DNA of 31,077 bases from Oscillibacter sp. (GCA_009773995.1 VSMY01000015.1:1-31077); one strand, 5' to 3'. Positions 16,125 to 23,300 are shown, counted from the first letter of the stretch. Numbers and translations are program-made. The notes: generated by a model not told the origin, from the letters alone.

Positions 16125-17096
16125 TTACAGCAGCTTGGCGAACAGGGACCACCAGTCTCCGGGGTGAATGACCGGTACGCTCCAAAAGCCGATGACCACG
16201 CCGGGCCAAGGGGCCTTCAGTTCTTCGATCACATTGCCGTAGATATCCTGCATGACGCAGAGCGTTTCGCCCTTTTTCACAATTTCGTTGGGCTGCTTGA
16301 CGGGGGTCTGGATGCCGCCGTTGTAGGAGTGGATATAGTGCAGTTCGATGAGTTTCTTCTCCACTGGAGCCGTGGGGGCCATGTCCAGCATCTCCATAGC
16401 GATCATCACATTCCGGATACCTTCATAGCTCATTCCGATGTTCTTCTGCCGGTCATACAGGCGGCCGCAATGGGACCCGATCTCAGGCACGATGGTAGGC
16501 ACGCCCAGGGTACAGTACTCCGTGGCGGAGCAGCCGCTGAAGGGCAGATTCCCAATCCTCCAGATATACGGGAAGTTGAACGCCTCCGCCAGGACGCGGC
16601 TCCGATCTTCCACCTCGCCGCCGCAGGGCAGGTAACCCACCAGAGGCTCCAGGTGGAGCACGTCGCCGCCGCCGTGGAAGGTGATGCAGACATCCACAAA
16701 AGGGATTACCCGCTCCAGATAAACCGCGGCCAGGCGATGGGTAATATAGGTGTCCTTGTTTCCCGGGTAGATCCGGTTCAGGTTGGCCTCGTCCACCATG
16801 GAGGTCCGGCGAATGGTGGTAAACGCCTCCATGTTCAGAGCGGGTACGCCCACGAAGATTCCGGAGAAGTCCCCGTTCTCCAGATCTTTCGCCATGCGGA
16901 GGATGGCCTCCGTGCCTTCGGTCTCGTCGCCGTGGGTGGCGCAGTCCACCAGCAGCGTCTGTCCCGGTTCCTTGCCCTCGATGATGATTAGGGGAATCTC
17001 ATAGAAGGAGCCGTCCACCTTCTGGCCGAACCGGATCGCGCCGTCGGTCCGGCAGCCGCTTTGACAAACAATTTTGTCAAGCCGAATTTTTTTCAT
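16125..17096 (-). CDS. AstE/AspA-family (M14-like) zinc deacylase, copy 2
   Basis: 323 residues, a close paralog of the deacylase at 11986-12993 along its whole length. Zinc-site residues H55, E58 and H141 and putative base E205 (TIVPEIGSHC) are all kept, as are NLNRIYPG and the C-terminal beta-sandwich region (TPVKQPNEIVKKGETLCVMQDIYG). Both genes are preceded by the same TGAGGTG ribosome site. It is the first gene of the long minus-strand operon, divergent from a LysR gene. The family cuts acyl-amide bonds of N-acyl amino acids. Retention of two intact copies on either side of one transporter suggests different acyl groups or two sequential cuts; this is inference. Confidence 0.85.
   Translation of the reverse strand: MKKIRLDKIVCQSGCRTDGAIRFGQKVDGSFYEIPLIIIEGKEPGQTLLVDCATHGDETEGTEAILRMAKDLENGDFSGIFVGVPALNMEAFTTIRRTSMVDEANLNRIYPGNKDTYITHRLAAVYLERVIPFVDVCITFHGGGDVLHLEPLVGYLPCGGEVEDRSRVLAEAFNFPYIWRIGNLPFSGCSATEYCTLGVPTIVPEIGSHCGRLYDRQKNIGMSYEGIRNVMIAMEMLDMAPTAPVEKKLIELHYIHSYNGGIQTPVKQPNEIVKKGETLCVMQDIYGNVIEELKAPWPGVVIGFWSVPVIHPGDWWSLFAKLL
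17061..17080. repeat. TTGACAAA palindrome inside the 5' end of deacylase copy 2
   Basis: TTGACAAA and TTTGTCAA, an 8-bp perfect dyad around CAAT, fall 16-35 bases inside the coding region. The paralogous gene lacks it at the same place, so protein sequence does not demand it. It could be an operator; two further TTGACA words occur at 17180 and 17250 in the same divergent region. Confidence 0.45.
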
Positions 17097-17197
17097 TGCA
17101 AGTCACCTCATTTTCGATGTGATTTCTAAAAGCCGAATGTGCGCACTTATCCCGCTTTTACGACGGTTTTTGTAATTTCTTGACACCGTATGTCTGT

Positions 17198-17226
17198 ATT
17201 GTATTCCGGCGGCGAATATTTGTCCA
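17198..17226 (-). promoter_or_regulatory. Promoter of the deacylase-TRAP-4-hydroxybutyrate operon
   Basis: On the minus strand TGGACA (17221-17226) and TACAAT (17198-17203) each match five of six consensus bases and are 17 bases apart. Transcription would start near 17191, leaving a leader of about 95 bases before the ATG at 17096. Confidence 0.65.
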
Positions 17227-17249
17227 TCACTTCATCGGTCATGTTCATG

Positions 17250-17278
17250 TTGACATTTTTGTTAAGCTGTAATAAATT
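17250..17278 (+). promoter_or_regulatory. Candidate promoter of the second lysR gene
   Basis: TTGACA (17250-17255) is followed after 17 bases by TAAATT (17273-17278). The -10 is weak. It would give a leader of about 85 bases before the GTG start at 17370. It lies back to back with the operon promoter on the other strand, as usual for LysR-controlled divergent pairs. Confidence 0.5.
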
Positions 17279-17369
17279 GTAATGGAAGTTGCCCATGATT
17301 TTAGATATGGCGCATAATATCTTGTGCAGCGTTACTATACGGTCACGCGATTCTATAAGGAGGAAATTC

Positions 17370-18305
17370 GTGAACACAAAAGACTGTTGGTATGTTAGTA
17401 CGATTGCGGCCAGCAGAAGTTTTTCTAAAGCTGCGGAACTTTGCTATATTGCTCCCTCCGCTTTGAGCCGGTATATTTCAAAGCTGGAAGACCGGCTATC
17501 CATCAAAATTTTCGACCGTTCCACCACGCCGATTTCTCTGACCCCGGCGGGAACGCTCTACCTCTACTATGCCCAGCGGTTTTTAAAACTTGAGGAGAAA
17601 CTGGAGATCGAACTGGATTCTCTGCGCAACCCGGCGAAGACTGTGGTTTCCCTGGGTGTTCCGACTATTTTGGGAGACTATATCCTCCCCCGATTTTTAC
17701 CTCGCTTTTGGCTGAAGGACTCTGCCGTCACCGTCAACCTGGACCAGGATATGCTGCACTATTTGGAGAAGAAAATCGTCGGCCACAGCCTGGACATCGC
17801 CTTTTTGTGCAAGCCCTTGTCTGTGCCGGGTTATCGTTCCGAGCTCATCACCAAGGAAAAAATCCTTTTGATCACCTCACGGACCAACCCGGCTCTGGAG
17901 CGGTATCAGTATGGAAAATATGACTATCAACATCCCCTTGAGCTGGACTTGAGTACTTTGAAAAACGTGACGTTTCTTCACGCCAAGCCCCACTCCTTTC
18001 TCTATATCGAGGCGGAGAAATGGTTTCCCCAGCTGCACTTTACTCCCGTGTTTATGATAAAAATCACTTCTCCGGTGCTGGCCATGAATCAGGCGGCCCA
18101 AAGCAGCAGCTTTACTTGCGTGATGAACAGCCAGCTCAAATATGGAGACCCTGAAATCGTGAACCAAATCCTGCCCATTGCCTTTGGCGATGCGTATCTG
18201 CCCATTTATCTCGTCTGCTCGGAAGAGCAGTACCGCAATTGTGAGGCTTACCGGCAGCTGGTAACTACCATTCAGGAAGAATTTCAAGCCTGCGCGGAGA
18301 TATAG
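17370..18305 (+). CDS. LysR-family transcriptional regulator
   Basis: 311 residues with an N-terminal winged helix-turn-helix (WYVSTIAASRSFSKAAELCY, SALSRYISKLEDRLSIKIF) and a ligand-binding domain from about residue 85 (VVSLGVPTILGDYILPRFL). GTG at 17370 is chosen because AGGAGG lies six bases upstream; the in-frame ATG 81 bases earlier has no ribosome site and would overlap promoter elements. It is divergent from the TRAP/4-hydroxybutyrate operon and is the likely regulator. Its GC content is visibly lower than that of the operon it faces. It ends before a strong terminator. Confidence 0.9.
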   Translation: MNTKDCWYVSTIAASRSFSKAAELCYIAPSALSRYISKLEDRLSIKIFDRSTTPISLTPAGTLYLYYAQRFLKLEEKLEIELDSLRNPAKTVVSLGVPTILGDYILPRFLPRFWLKDSAVTVNLDQDMLHYLEKKIVGHSLDIAFLCKPLSVPGYRSELITKEKILLITSRTNPALERYQYGKYDYQHPLELDLSTLKNVTFLHAKPHSFLYIEAEKWFPQLHFTPVFMIKITSPVLAMNQAAQSSSFTCVMNSQLKYGDPEIVNQILPIAFGDAYLPIYLVCSEEQYRNCEAYRQLVTTIQEEFQACAEI

Positions 18306-18342
18306 CCCCCGCCTTCCAATGGCAAGGAAATTTTCCAATAAG

Positions 18343-18380
18343 AAAAGACCGGGTGAAGCAAAAGCTTCACCCGGTCTTTT
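18343..18380 (+). terminator. Terminator after the second lysR gene
   Basis: A perfect 17-bp stem (AAAAGACCGGGTGAAGC with its complement) closes an AAAA loop and ends in TTTT on the plus strand. Because the stem begins with AAAA it could act in both directions. It lies 38 bases after the LysR stop. Confidence 0.88.
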
Positions 18381-18567
18381 CTCGCGCATCCCGCGCGCGT
18401 TCCCATCCGGCGGTCTCCTTGCGCGCGGGATCCTGAAAGAGCTCTGGGAAGTCTGCCGAAGAATGCACCAAATCCACGGCCCTGGAGCGGGTAACATCCG
18501 TTATCAGGCCCAGGGAATGAATGTGGTCCAGCAGAACGTGGACCAGTGCGCGCTGCGCGCTTTCCAA
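18367..18567 (-). pseudogene. Relic of a small recombinase-associated ORF, copy A
   Basis: A 66-codon frame from a TTG at 18565-18567, preceded by GAGGTG, encoding LVHVLLDHIHSLGLITDVT followed by SRAVDLVHSSADFPELF. It is homologous, over about 110 bases, to the plus-strand fragment at 19508-19687, so the two are inverted copies. Such small proteins are often found just ahead of large serine recombinases in clostridial mobile elements. The end runs into the terminator stem and departs from the homologous copy, so it is probably truncated. Whether it is expressed is unknown. Confidence 0.5.
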
Positions 18568-18706
18568 ACCGCATCACCTCAGTTTATGGATATGTTTGGA
18601 AGGTAAAAAAATACCGGTAGGACGCGGATGGAATCGGCAGGCGGAGGCCCGAATTTCGCCCCGCGCCTGAAGCTCTTTCCCATCCGCTTCCCTGTCAAGG
18701 GCACAG

Positions 18707-18741
18707 GGAAAAAACGCTGGCCCGGTTACCCGGCCGGCGTT
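18707..18741 (-). terminator. Terminator behind the beta-galactosidase/GPH relic
   Basis: AACGCTGGCC pairs with GGCCGGCGTT (one G-U) around a 9-base loop. On the minus strand the stem runs into six T residues. It follows the stop of the relic frame by about 20 bases. Confidence 0.65.
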
Positions 18742-18759
18742 TGCCCAGGGGCGTATGCG

Positions 18760-19505
18760 TCAAAAAATGGCTGCCAGGGTCTCGGCGCAGCCCACGTAGC
18801 CCCAGAGCATCCAGGGCCGGGCCTTGCCCATGCGGGTGTGGGTTTTGTCAATCATCGCGCCAAAGAGGATGTCCGTCACCCCGTCGAAGAGCTTGGACAC
18901 GGCGATGAGGGCGCCCACGATTCCCGAGCTCGGTCCCACCGTGTTGGTGAGGAAGATCATCACGAAAGAGCTGAGCAGGGCGTACACCCCGTAGATGGCG
19001 GCCCGGCGCTTGTCCGGGTAGCTCTCCCAAGGGCCCAGCCCACAGTACTCCGCCTGGTCCAGCTCCCCGGGCAGGAAGAGCCGCAGGTCCACGGCCCCGT
19101 CCGGGAAGACCGCTCCCTCCTCCCACTGCCACTCGGTCCGGTAGCAGCGGGTGACGCTCTTGTCGTAGTGAGCGGCCAGCCAGTCCTGCTTCTGCTTGCG
19201 GTCGTTGTCCACGGGGGCCCGCCAGACGTTGAGCTCCATGGGCCGGGTGAGGAAGCTCTGCCTGCCCCAGCCGGGGCGGGTGAACAGCCCCGGCTTTTTG
19301 CTGTAGACATAGCTGAGTCCCTCGCTGCGGAGGGTGAGGAAGTCCTCCCACTCGGCGACCTCCAGGGCCAGGGCGTTTTCCGCCCGGCGGTCGCCGTTCT
19401 GCCGACCCGGGTCGCCTCATAGGACAGGGAAACCGCCGCCTCCAGTGGGGTGAAGTCCAGGTAGTTGCGGAGGGCCAGGGCCCCGGTCTCCTGGCTGTAG
19501 GACAC
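18760..19505 (-). pseudogene. Chimeric relic: GH2 beta-galactosidase C-terminal part fused to a GPH sugar symporter N-terminal part
   Basis: Read on the minus strand, 19505 to about 19010 encodes beta-galactosidase pieces: LRNYLDFTPLEAAVSLSYEA, a frameshift near 19390, then RPMELNVWRAPVDNDRKQKQ, LRLFLPGELD and GLGPWESYPDKRR, all typical of the domain-5 region of GH2 enzymes. Without a stop it continues into IYGVYALLSSFVMIF, SKLFDGVTDILFGAMIDKTHTRMGKARPW, the N-terminal signature of glycoside-pentoside-hexuronide symporters, then stops after AAIF. The simplest reading is an ancestral lacZ-type gene followed by a symporter gene, joined by a deletion and truncated at both ends. It cannot make a working enzyme or transporter. 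Confidence 0.8.
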
Positions 19506-19507
19506 GA

Positions 19508-19687
19508 CGAGAACTGGCCGGCATCCTGCTGGACCACATTCGTTCCCTCGGCCTGATATCCGATCTCACCTGCTCCAGAGCCATGGACCTGATACACTCC
19601 ATGACAGACTTCCCGGAGTTCTTCCCGTATCCTGTGTGCCCGGCGGAGGAGGCGGGCGGCTGTGAATGTGCTTCAAGTACGCCGTGA
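19508..19687 (+). pseudogene. Relic of a small recombinase-associated ORF, copy B
   Basis: The plus strand reads LAGILLDHIRSLGLISDLT followed by SRAMDLIHSMTDFPEFFPYP, with a stop at 19685-19687. It has no start codon; it joins abruptly to the beta-galactosidase relic, so its 5' end was lost. It overlaps the start of the recombinase fragment, the usual arrangement in mobile elements. Copy A at 18367-18567 is its inverted homolog. Confidence 0.6.
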
Positions 19688-19769
19688 GCTGCGGAACGGG
19701 AAGACCATCTTCGACCTGCCGTTGCGGGTGACCTTCTACGCCAGGGTCTCCACCGACAAGGATTGTTGA
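19668..19769 (+). pseudogene. Serine recombinase, truncated after the catalytic-serine motif
   Basis: From GTG at 19668 the frame reads LQVRRELRNGKTIFDLP then LRVTFYARVSTDKD and stops. ARVSTDK carries the catalytic serine of large serine recombinases, which normally extend to about 500 residues. Only 33 codons remain. The break coincides with the word TTGTTGATA, which recurs at the break point of the convergent sigK fragment. Proteins of this family excise clostridial mobile elements, including those that interrupt sporulation genes. Confidence 0.75.
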
Positions 19770-19886
19770 TACAGCAGATTTATACAATTATGTTCCAATA
19801 GATATTGACAGGTTTCCCTTGCCGCCAAAACACAGCCTGTCCCCCGCCGCACGAAATCTTTCCTTTTGCTTTATCCGTTGTTGATA
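19763..19886. repeat. 9-bp direct repeat TTGTTGATA at the recombinase and sigK break points
   Basis: TTGTTGATA occurs at 19763-19771, where the recombinase frame breaks, and at 19878-19886, where sigK homology breaks. The same word at both ends of a 106-base spacer suggests the crossover core of a site-specific recombination event. A 9-base match alone could be chance. Confidence 0.45.
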
Positions 19887-20074
19887 ATATGCGCCACCAG
19901 TCTCAAATTCCGTTCAATGAGCACCTGCCTCGCCTCCGGGTCCCCCTGGGCGTACCTCTCCAGCCATTCCCGCTCCTCGGCGGCGGACAGGGGCTTGGGG
20001 AAGGACCCGCCGCCGGAAAGGCGCAGGGAAAACAGCAGCGTATTGGCGAACAGCAGCAGTGCGGCGGACAGCAT
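19871..20074 (-). pseudogene. sigK: Sporulation sigma factor SigK, N-terminal fragment
   Basis: 67 codons. A hydrophobic pro-sequence (MLSAALLLFANTLLFSLRLS) leads into FPKPLSAAEEREWLERYAQGD and NLRLVAHII, the SigK N-terminus and start of sigma region 2. In intact SigK this continues as KKY/KKF and EDLISIGTIGLIKG for a total of about 230 residues; here it reads INNG and stops. ATG has AAGGAGG six bases upstream, so the fragment is expressible. SigK drives late mother-cell gene expression. In B. subtilis and C. difficile sigK is interrupted by an excisable skin element. I do not see the 3' half anywhere left of this point, so either the interruption is very long or the gene is broken. Confidence 0.82.
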
Positions 20075-20197
20075 AAGACCTCCTTACCGGAGCCCGCGGC
20101 CCCGGCTGCCGCTTTCCCGGCTGGCGGCGGACCGTATTCGGGGACATAGCGGCCCCGCTTTCAGCCTATGAAAACCGGGGAAGTCCCTATGCCGCCT

Positions 20198-20226
20198 TTG
20201 CTTTTGCCGGATGGATGTGCTATACT
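20198..20226 (+). promoter_or_regulatory. Promoter of the GIY-YIG/GNAT gene
   Basis: TTGCTT (20198-20203) and TATACT (20221-20226) are 17 bases apart, placing the start near 20233, about 20 bases before the ATG. Confidence 0.65.
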
Positions 20227-20251
20227 GCCGGTAACGAAGGGAGGCGGCGGC

Positions 20252-21001
20252 ATGACCTGGACGGTTTACATCCTCTGCTGCGGAGACGGGACCCTGTATA
20301 CCGGGTGTACCAACGACCTTCCCCGGCGGCTGAAGGCCCACCAAAGCGGCAGGGGAGCCAAGTACACCCGGAGCCGCCTGCCGGTGGAACTGGCCTACCG
20401 GGAAGAGACGGCGGACAAGTCCGCCGCCCTCCAGAGGGAAATCGCCATCAAGCACCTGAGCCGCCGCGAAAAACTGGCGTTGATTGCGGGGAAGGACGCG
20501 GGGACTATGGAAATCAGGCCGCTGCGGGAGACGGACGACCGCCTGACGGTCAGCCGGATCTATGAGGAGAGCTGGAAATCCGCTTACCGGGGTATCGTCC
20601 CCCAGGCGTATCTGGACGGCATCCCCGCCGGGCTCTGGGCGGCAAATCTGGACCAGGGGGACCGCCAAAGCCTGGTGCTGGAGAAGGGCGGGAGGCTGGT
20701 CGGGACTGTCTGCGTCAGCCCTTCCCGCTGGCCGGACTACCCGGACTTCGGGGAGATCGTGGCTTTGTATCTGCTGCCGGAGTACATGGATAAGGGCTAT
20801 GGGAAAGCCCTGCTGACGGCGGCGGTGGAGACTTTGGCCGTGCAGGGCTATCGGGATATCCTCCTCTGGGTGCTGGAGGAGAATCACCGGGCCAGGGCGT
20901 TTTACGAGAAGCAGGGCTTTCACTACAGCGGGGAGCGCATGGAACACGCCGTGGGCGGCAAGCCGCTGGGAGAGCTGCTGTATCTCCGTCACATCGAATA
21001 A
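20252..21001 (+). CDS. Fused GIY-YIG nuclease domain and GNAT acetyltransferase
   Basis: 249 residues. Residues 1-85 are a UPF0213/YhbQ-type GIY-YIG domain: WTVYILCCGDGTLYTGCTNDLPRRLKAH, with the usual later Arg and Glu (YREETADKSAALQREIAIK). Residues 90-249 form a GNAT acetyltransferase: MEIRPLRETD, FGEIVALYLLPEYMDKGYGKALL as the acetyl-CoA site, and ENHRARAFYEKQGF. The two are joined in frame through LIAGKDAGT; the Met at the GNAT start has no clear ribosome site, so a single polypeptide is likely. ATG at 20252 follows AAGGGAGG. Each domain is usually a separate protein. Substrates are unknown. A bidirectional terminator follows. Confidence 0.85.
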   Translation: MTWTVYILCCGDGTLYTGCTNDLPRRLKAHQSGRGAKYTRSRLPVELAYREETADKSAALQREIAIKHLSRREKLALIAGKDAGTMEIRPLRETDDRLTVSRIYEESWKSAYRGIVPQAYLDGIPAGLWAANLDQGDRQSLVLEKGGRLVGTVCVSPSRWPDYPDFGEIVALYLLPEYMDKGYGKALLTAAVETLAVQGYRDILLWVLEENHRARAFYEKQGFHYSGERMEHAVGGKPLGELLYLRHIE

Positions 21002-21049
21002 ATACGAAAGGGCCCCGGGACTGCCTGTTCCCCGGGGCCCTTCCGTATT
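21001..21049. terminator. Bidirectional terminator between the GNAT gene and feoB
   Basis: AAGGGCCCCGGG (21008-21019) pairs with CCCGGGGCCCTT (21031-21042). The stem is extended by AATACG with CGTATT beyond a single mismatch. It serves the convergent gene ends on both sides. Confidence 0.8.
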
Positions 21050-21077
21050 CTAAAGAGGTGTCTCTGGCAAGCGTGAT

Positions 21078-23300
21078 TCAGTGGCACCCGCCGCAGGAGG
21101 CGCAGTTCCCGCACCCCAGCTCCACCTGGGGGCGCTGCCCGACCGGGGCCTTGTAACCCTTGCGGACCAGCATGTAGACGATGCCTGCAAGCAAAACCAG
21201 GGCGGCGGCGGTGCCCAGGCCGAAACGGGCCTCTCCCGTAACCAGCCCGCCCAGCTGGAAGACGATGAGGGAGACGGCATAGGCGAAGGCGCACATGTAG
21301 CCAATGGCCGCCGCCGTCCATTTGGCGTTGTTCATCTCCCGCTTGATGGCGCCCATGGCGGCGAAGCAGGGGGCGCACAGGAGGTTGAAAATCATAAAGC
21401 TGTAGGCGGCCATAGGGCCGAAGTCCGCGGCGACGAGGGCCCAAATCGCCTCGCCGTTGTCCCCCAGCTCCTCCCCGGCGAAGTTGTACAGCACGCCGAA
21501 GGTGGAGACGACCTCTTCCTTGGCGATGAGACCGGTAAAGGTGGCCACGGCGGCCTTCCAGGCCATATCGCCCACCCAGCCCAGGGGCGCGAAGATCCAG
21601 GCGATACCGCTGCCGGCGGCGGCCAGCAGAGAGGCGTTGTTGTCCTCCACCGGGCCGAAGACGCCGCCCTGGAAGCCGTAGCCCTGGAGAAACCAGAGGA
21701 CGACGGTGGAAATCAGGATGACGGTGCCCGCCCGCTTGATGAAGGACCAGCCCCGCTCCCAGGTGGCCCGGAGGACATTGGAGGCCGAAGGGGCGTGGTA
21801 GGCCGGGAGCTCCATGACGAAGGGGGCGGGCTCCCCGGCGAAGGCTTTGCATTTCTTGAGCATGATTCCGGAGACCACCACGGCGGCGACGCCGATGAAA
21901 AAGGCCGACACCGCCACCCAGGCGGAGCCCCCGAACACCGCTCCGGCAAAGAGGCCGATGATGGGCAGCTTGGCTCCGCAGGGGATGAAGCCGGTGGTCA
22001 TAATGGTCATCTTCCGGTCCCGGTCCTGCTCAATGGTCCGGGAGGCCATGATGCCCGGCACGCCGCAGCCCGTGGCCACCAGCATGGGGATGAAGCTCTT
22101 GCCGGAGAGGCCGAAGCGGCGGAAAATGCGGTCCATGATGAAGGCCACACGGGCCATGTAGCCCACGTCCTCCAGAACAGCCAGCAGCAAAAACAGCACC
22201 AGCATCTGAGGCACGAAGCCCAGCACCGCCCCCACGCCGGCCACGATGCCGTCCTGGATCAGTCCGTAGAGCCAGCCGCCCTCGGCCACGCCCAGAGCGC
22301 CCAGGATGGAGTCAAACAGGCCGGGGACCCACTCGCCGAAGAGCACATCGTTGGCCCAGTCGGTGCCCATGGTGCCGATGGAGACAGCCCAGCCGCCCAT
22401 GGCCACGGCGTAGATGCAGAACATGACGCCCGCGAAAATGGGCAGGGCGAGGATGCGGTTGGTGACCACCCGGTCGATCCGGTCGGAGAGGGAGAGGCTG
22501 TGGGCGGCCGCCTTCTTTTTCACGGCCCGGTCCACCACCGAGCTGATATAGGAGTACCGCTGGTTGGTGACGATGCTTTCCGCGTCGTCGTCCAGCTCCT
22601 GCTCGCAGTCGGCGATGTGCGCCTCCAGGTGGGCGGCCAGCCCGGCGTCCAGGGCCAGCTCCTCCAGGACCTTCTCGTCCCGCTCGAAGAGCTTGATAGC
22701 ATACCAGCGGAGATAGCGGTTGTCCACCTTCCCCTGGATGGATTCCTCGATGTGGGCCAGGGCGTGCTCCACGCTGCCGGTGAAGACGTGGGGCAACTCC
22801 CCTCTTTTCGGCCCCTGGGCGGCGGACACAGCTCTTTGCGCGGCCTCCAAACCACCCTCGCCTTTGAGAGCGCTCATCTCCACGACTTTGCAGCCCAGAG
22901 CCCGGCCCAGCTTGTCCAGATCGATCCGATCCCCGTTCTTCCGCACCAGGTCGATCATGTTCACCGCCACCACCACCGGGAGGCCCAGTTCGATGAGCTG
23001 GGTGGTGAGGTACAGGTTCCGCTCGATGTTGGTCCCGTCCACGATGTTCAAAATGGCGTCGGGCTTTTCGTTCACCAGGTACGACCGGGCCACCACCTCC
23101 TCCAGGGTGTAGGGGGAGAGAGAATAGATGCCGGGCAGGTCCTGGATGACCACGTCTTTCCGGCCCTTCAAGCGGCCCTCCTTCTTCTCCACGGTGACGC
23201 CGGGCCAGTTGCCCACGTATTGGTTGGACCCGGTGAGCTGGTTGAACAGGGTGGTCTTCCCGCAGTTCGGATTGCCCGCCAGGGCGATTTTTATATCCAT
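21078..23300 (-). CDS. feoB: Ferrous iron transport protein B
   Basis: 740 residues. An N-terminal G domain carries G1 GNPNCGKT (9-16), DLPG (54-57) and NMID (114-117), followed by a helical GDI-like linker and the membrane part with two Gate regions (PIFAGVMFCIYAVAMGGWAV, LVATGCGVPGIMASRTI, GFIPCGAKLPIIGLFAG, CAPCFAAMGAIKREM). The C-terminus ends in a cysteine-rich tail, CGNCASCGGCH. It imports Fe2+ across the cytoplasmic membrane. AAAGGAG lies about eleven bases before the ATG. It is the last gene of the feoA-feoA-feoB unit; an extra TTAG-A-CTAA dyad lies just upstream at 23331-23339. Confidence 0.96.
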   Translation of the reverse strand: MDIKIALAGNPNCGKTTLFNQLTGSNQYVGNWPGVTVEKKEGRLKGRKDVVIQDLPGIYSLSPYTLEEVVARSYLVNEKPDAILNIVDGTNIERNLYLTTQLIELGLPVVVAVNMIDLVRKNGDRIDLDKLGRALGCKVVEMSALKGEGGLEAAQRAVSAAQGPKRGELPHVFTGSVEHALAHIEESIQGKVDNRYLRWYAIKLFERDEKVLEELALDAGLAAHLEAHIADCEQELDDDAESIVTNQRYSYISSVVDRAVKKKAAAHSLSLSDRIDRVVTNRILALPIFAGVMFCIYAVAMGGWAVSIGTMGTDWANDVLFGEWVPGLFDSILGALGVAEGGWLYGLIQDGIVAGVGAVLGFVPQMLVLFLLLAVLEDVGYMARVAFIMDRIFRRFGLSGKSFIPMLVATGCGVPGIMASRTIEQDRDRKMTIMTTGFIPCGAKLPIIGLFAGAVFGGSAWVAVSAFFIGVAAVVVSGIMLKKCKAFAGEPAPFVMELPAYHAPSASNVLRATWERGWSFIKRAGTVILISTVVLWFLQGYGFQGGVFGPVEDNNASLLAAAGSGIAWIFAPLGWVGDMAWKAAVATFTGLIAKEEVVSTFGVLYNFAGEELGDNGEAIWALVAADFGPMAAYSFMIFNLLCAPCFAAMGAIKREMNNAKWTAAAIGYMCAFAYAVSLIVFQLGGLVTGEARFGLGTAAALVLLAGIVYMLVRKGYKAPVGQRPQVELGCGNCASCGGCH

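Larger units (their letters stand above)
18306..19870. other. Decayed, rearranged segment with gene relics
   Basis: No intact gene of normal length is found here. The segment holds, left to right, a terminator, a small recombinase-associated ORF, a second terminator, a chimeric beta-galactosidase/GPH symporter relic, an inverted second copy of the small ORF and a truncated serine recombinase. The stretch 18568-18706 shows nothing recognisable. The stretch 19772-19870 is AT-rich on its left half and has an open plus-strand reading of about 40 codons that I cannot assign. Confidence 0.75.

Noticed and set aside
1..19870. The entire left part of the window as interior of a sigK-interrupting element
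   Set aside because: Possible from the orientation of the sigK fragment, but no opposite end, phage genes or sigK 3' half are visible. Kept only as an alternative in the sigK finding.
19762..19884. A 40-codon plus-strand frame (IVDTADLYNYVPIDIDRFPLPP) between the two TTGTTGATA words as a gene
   Set aside because: It reads like real protein but has no start codon or ribosome site and I cannot link it to any family.
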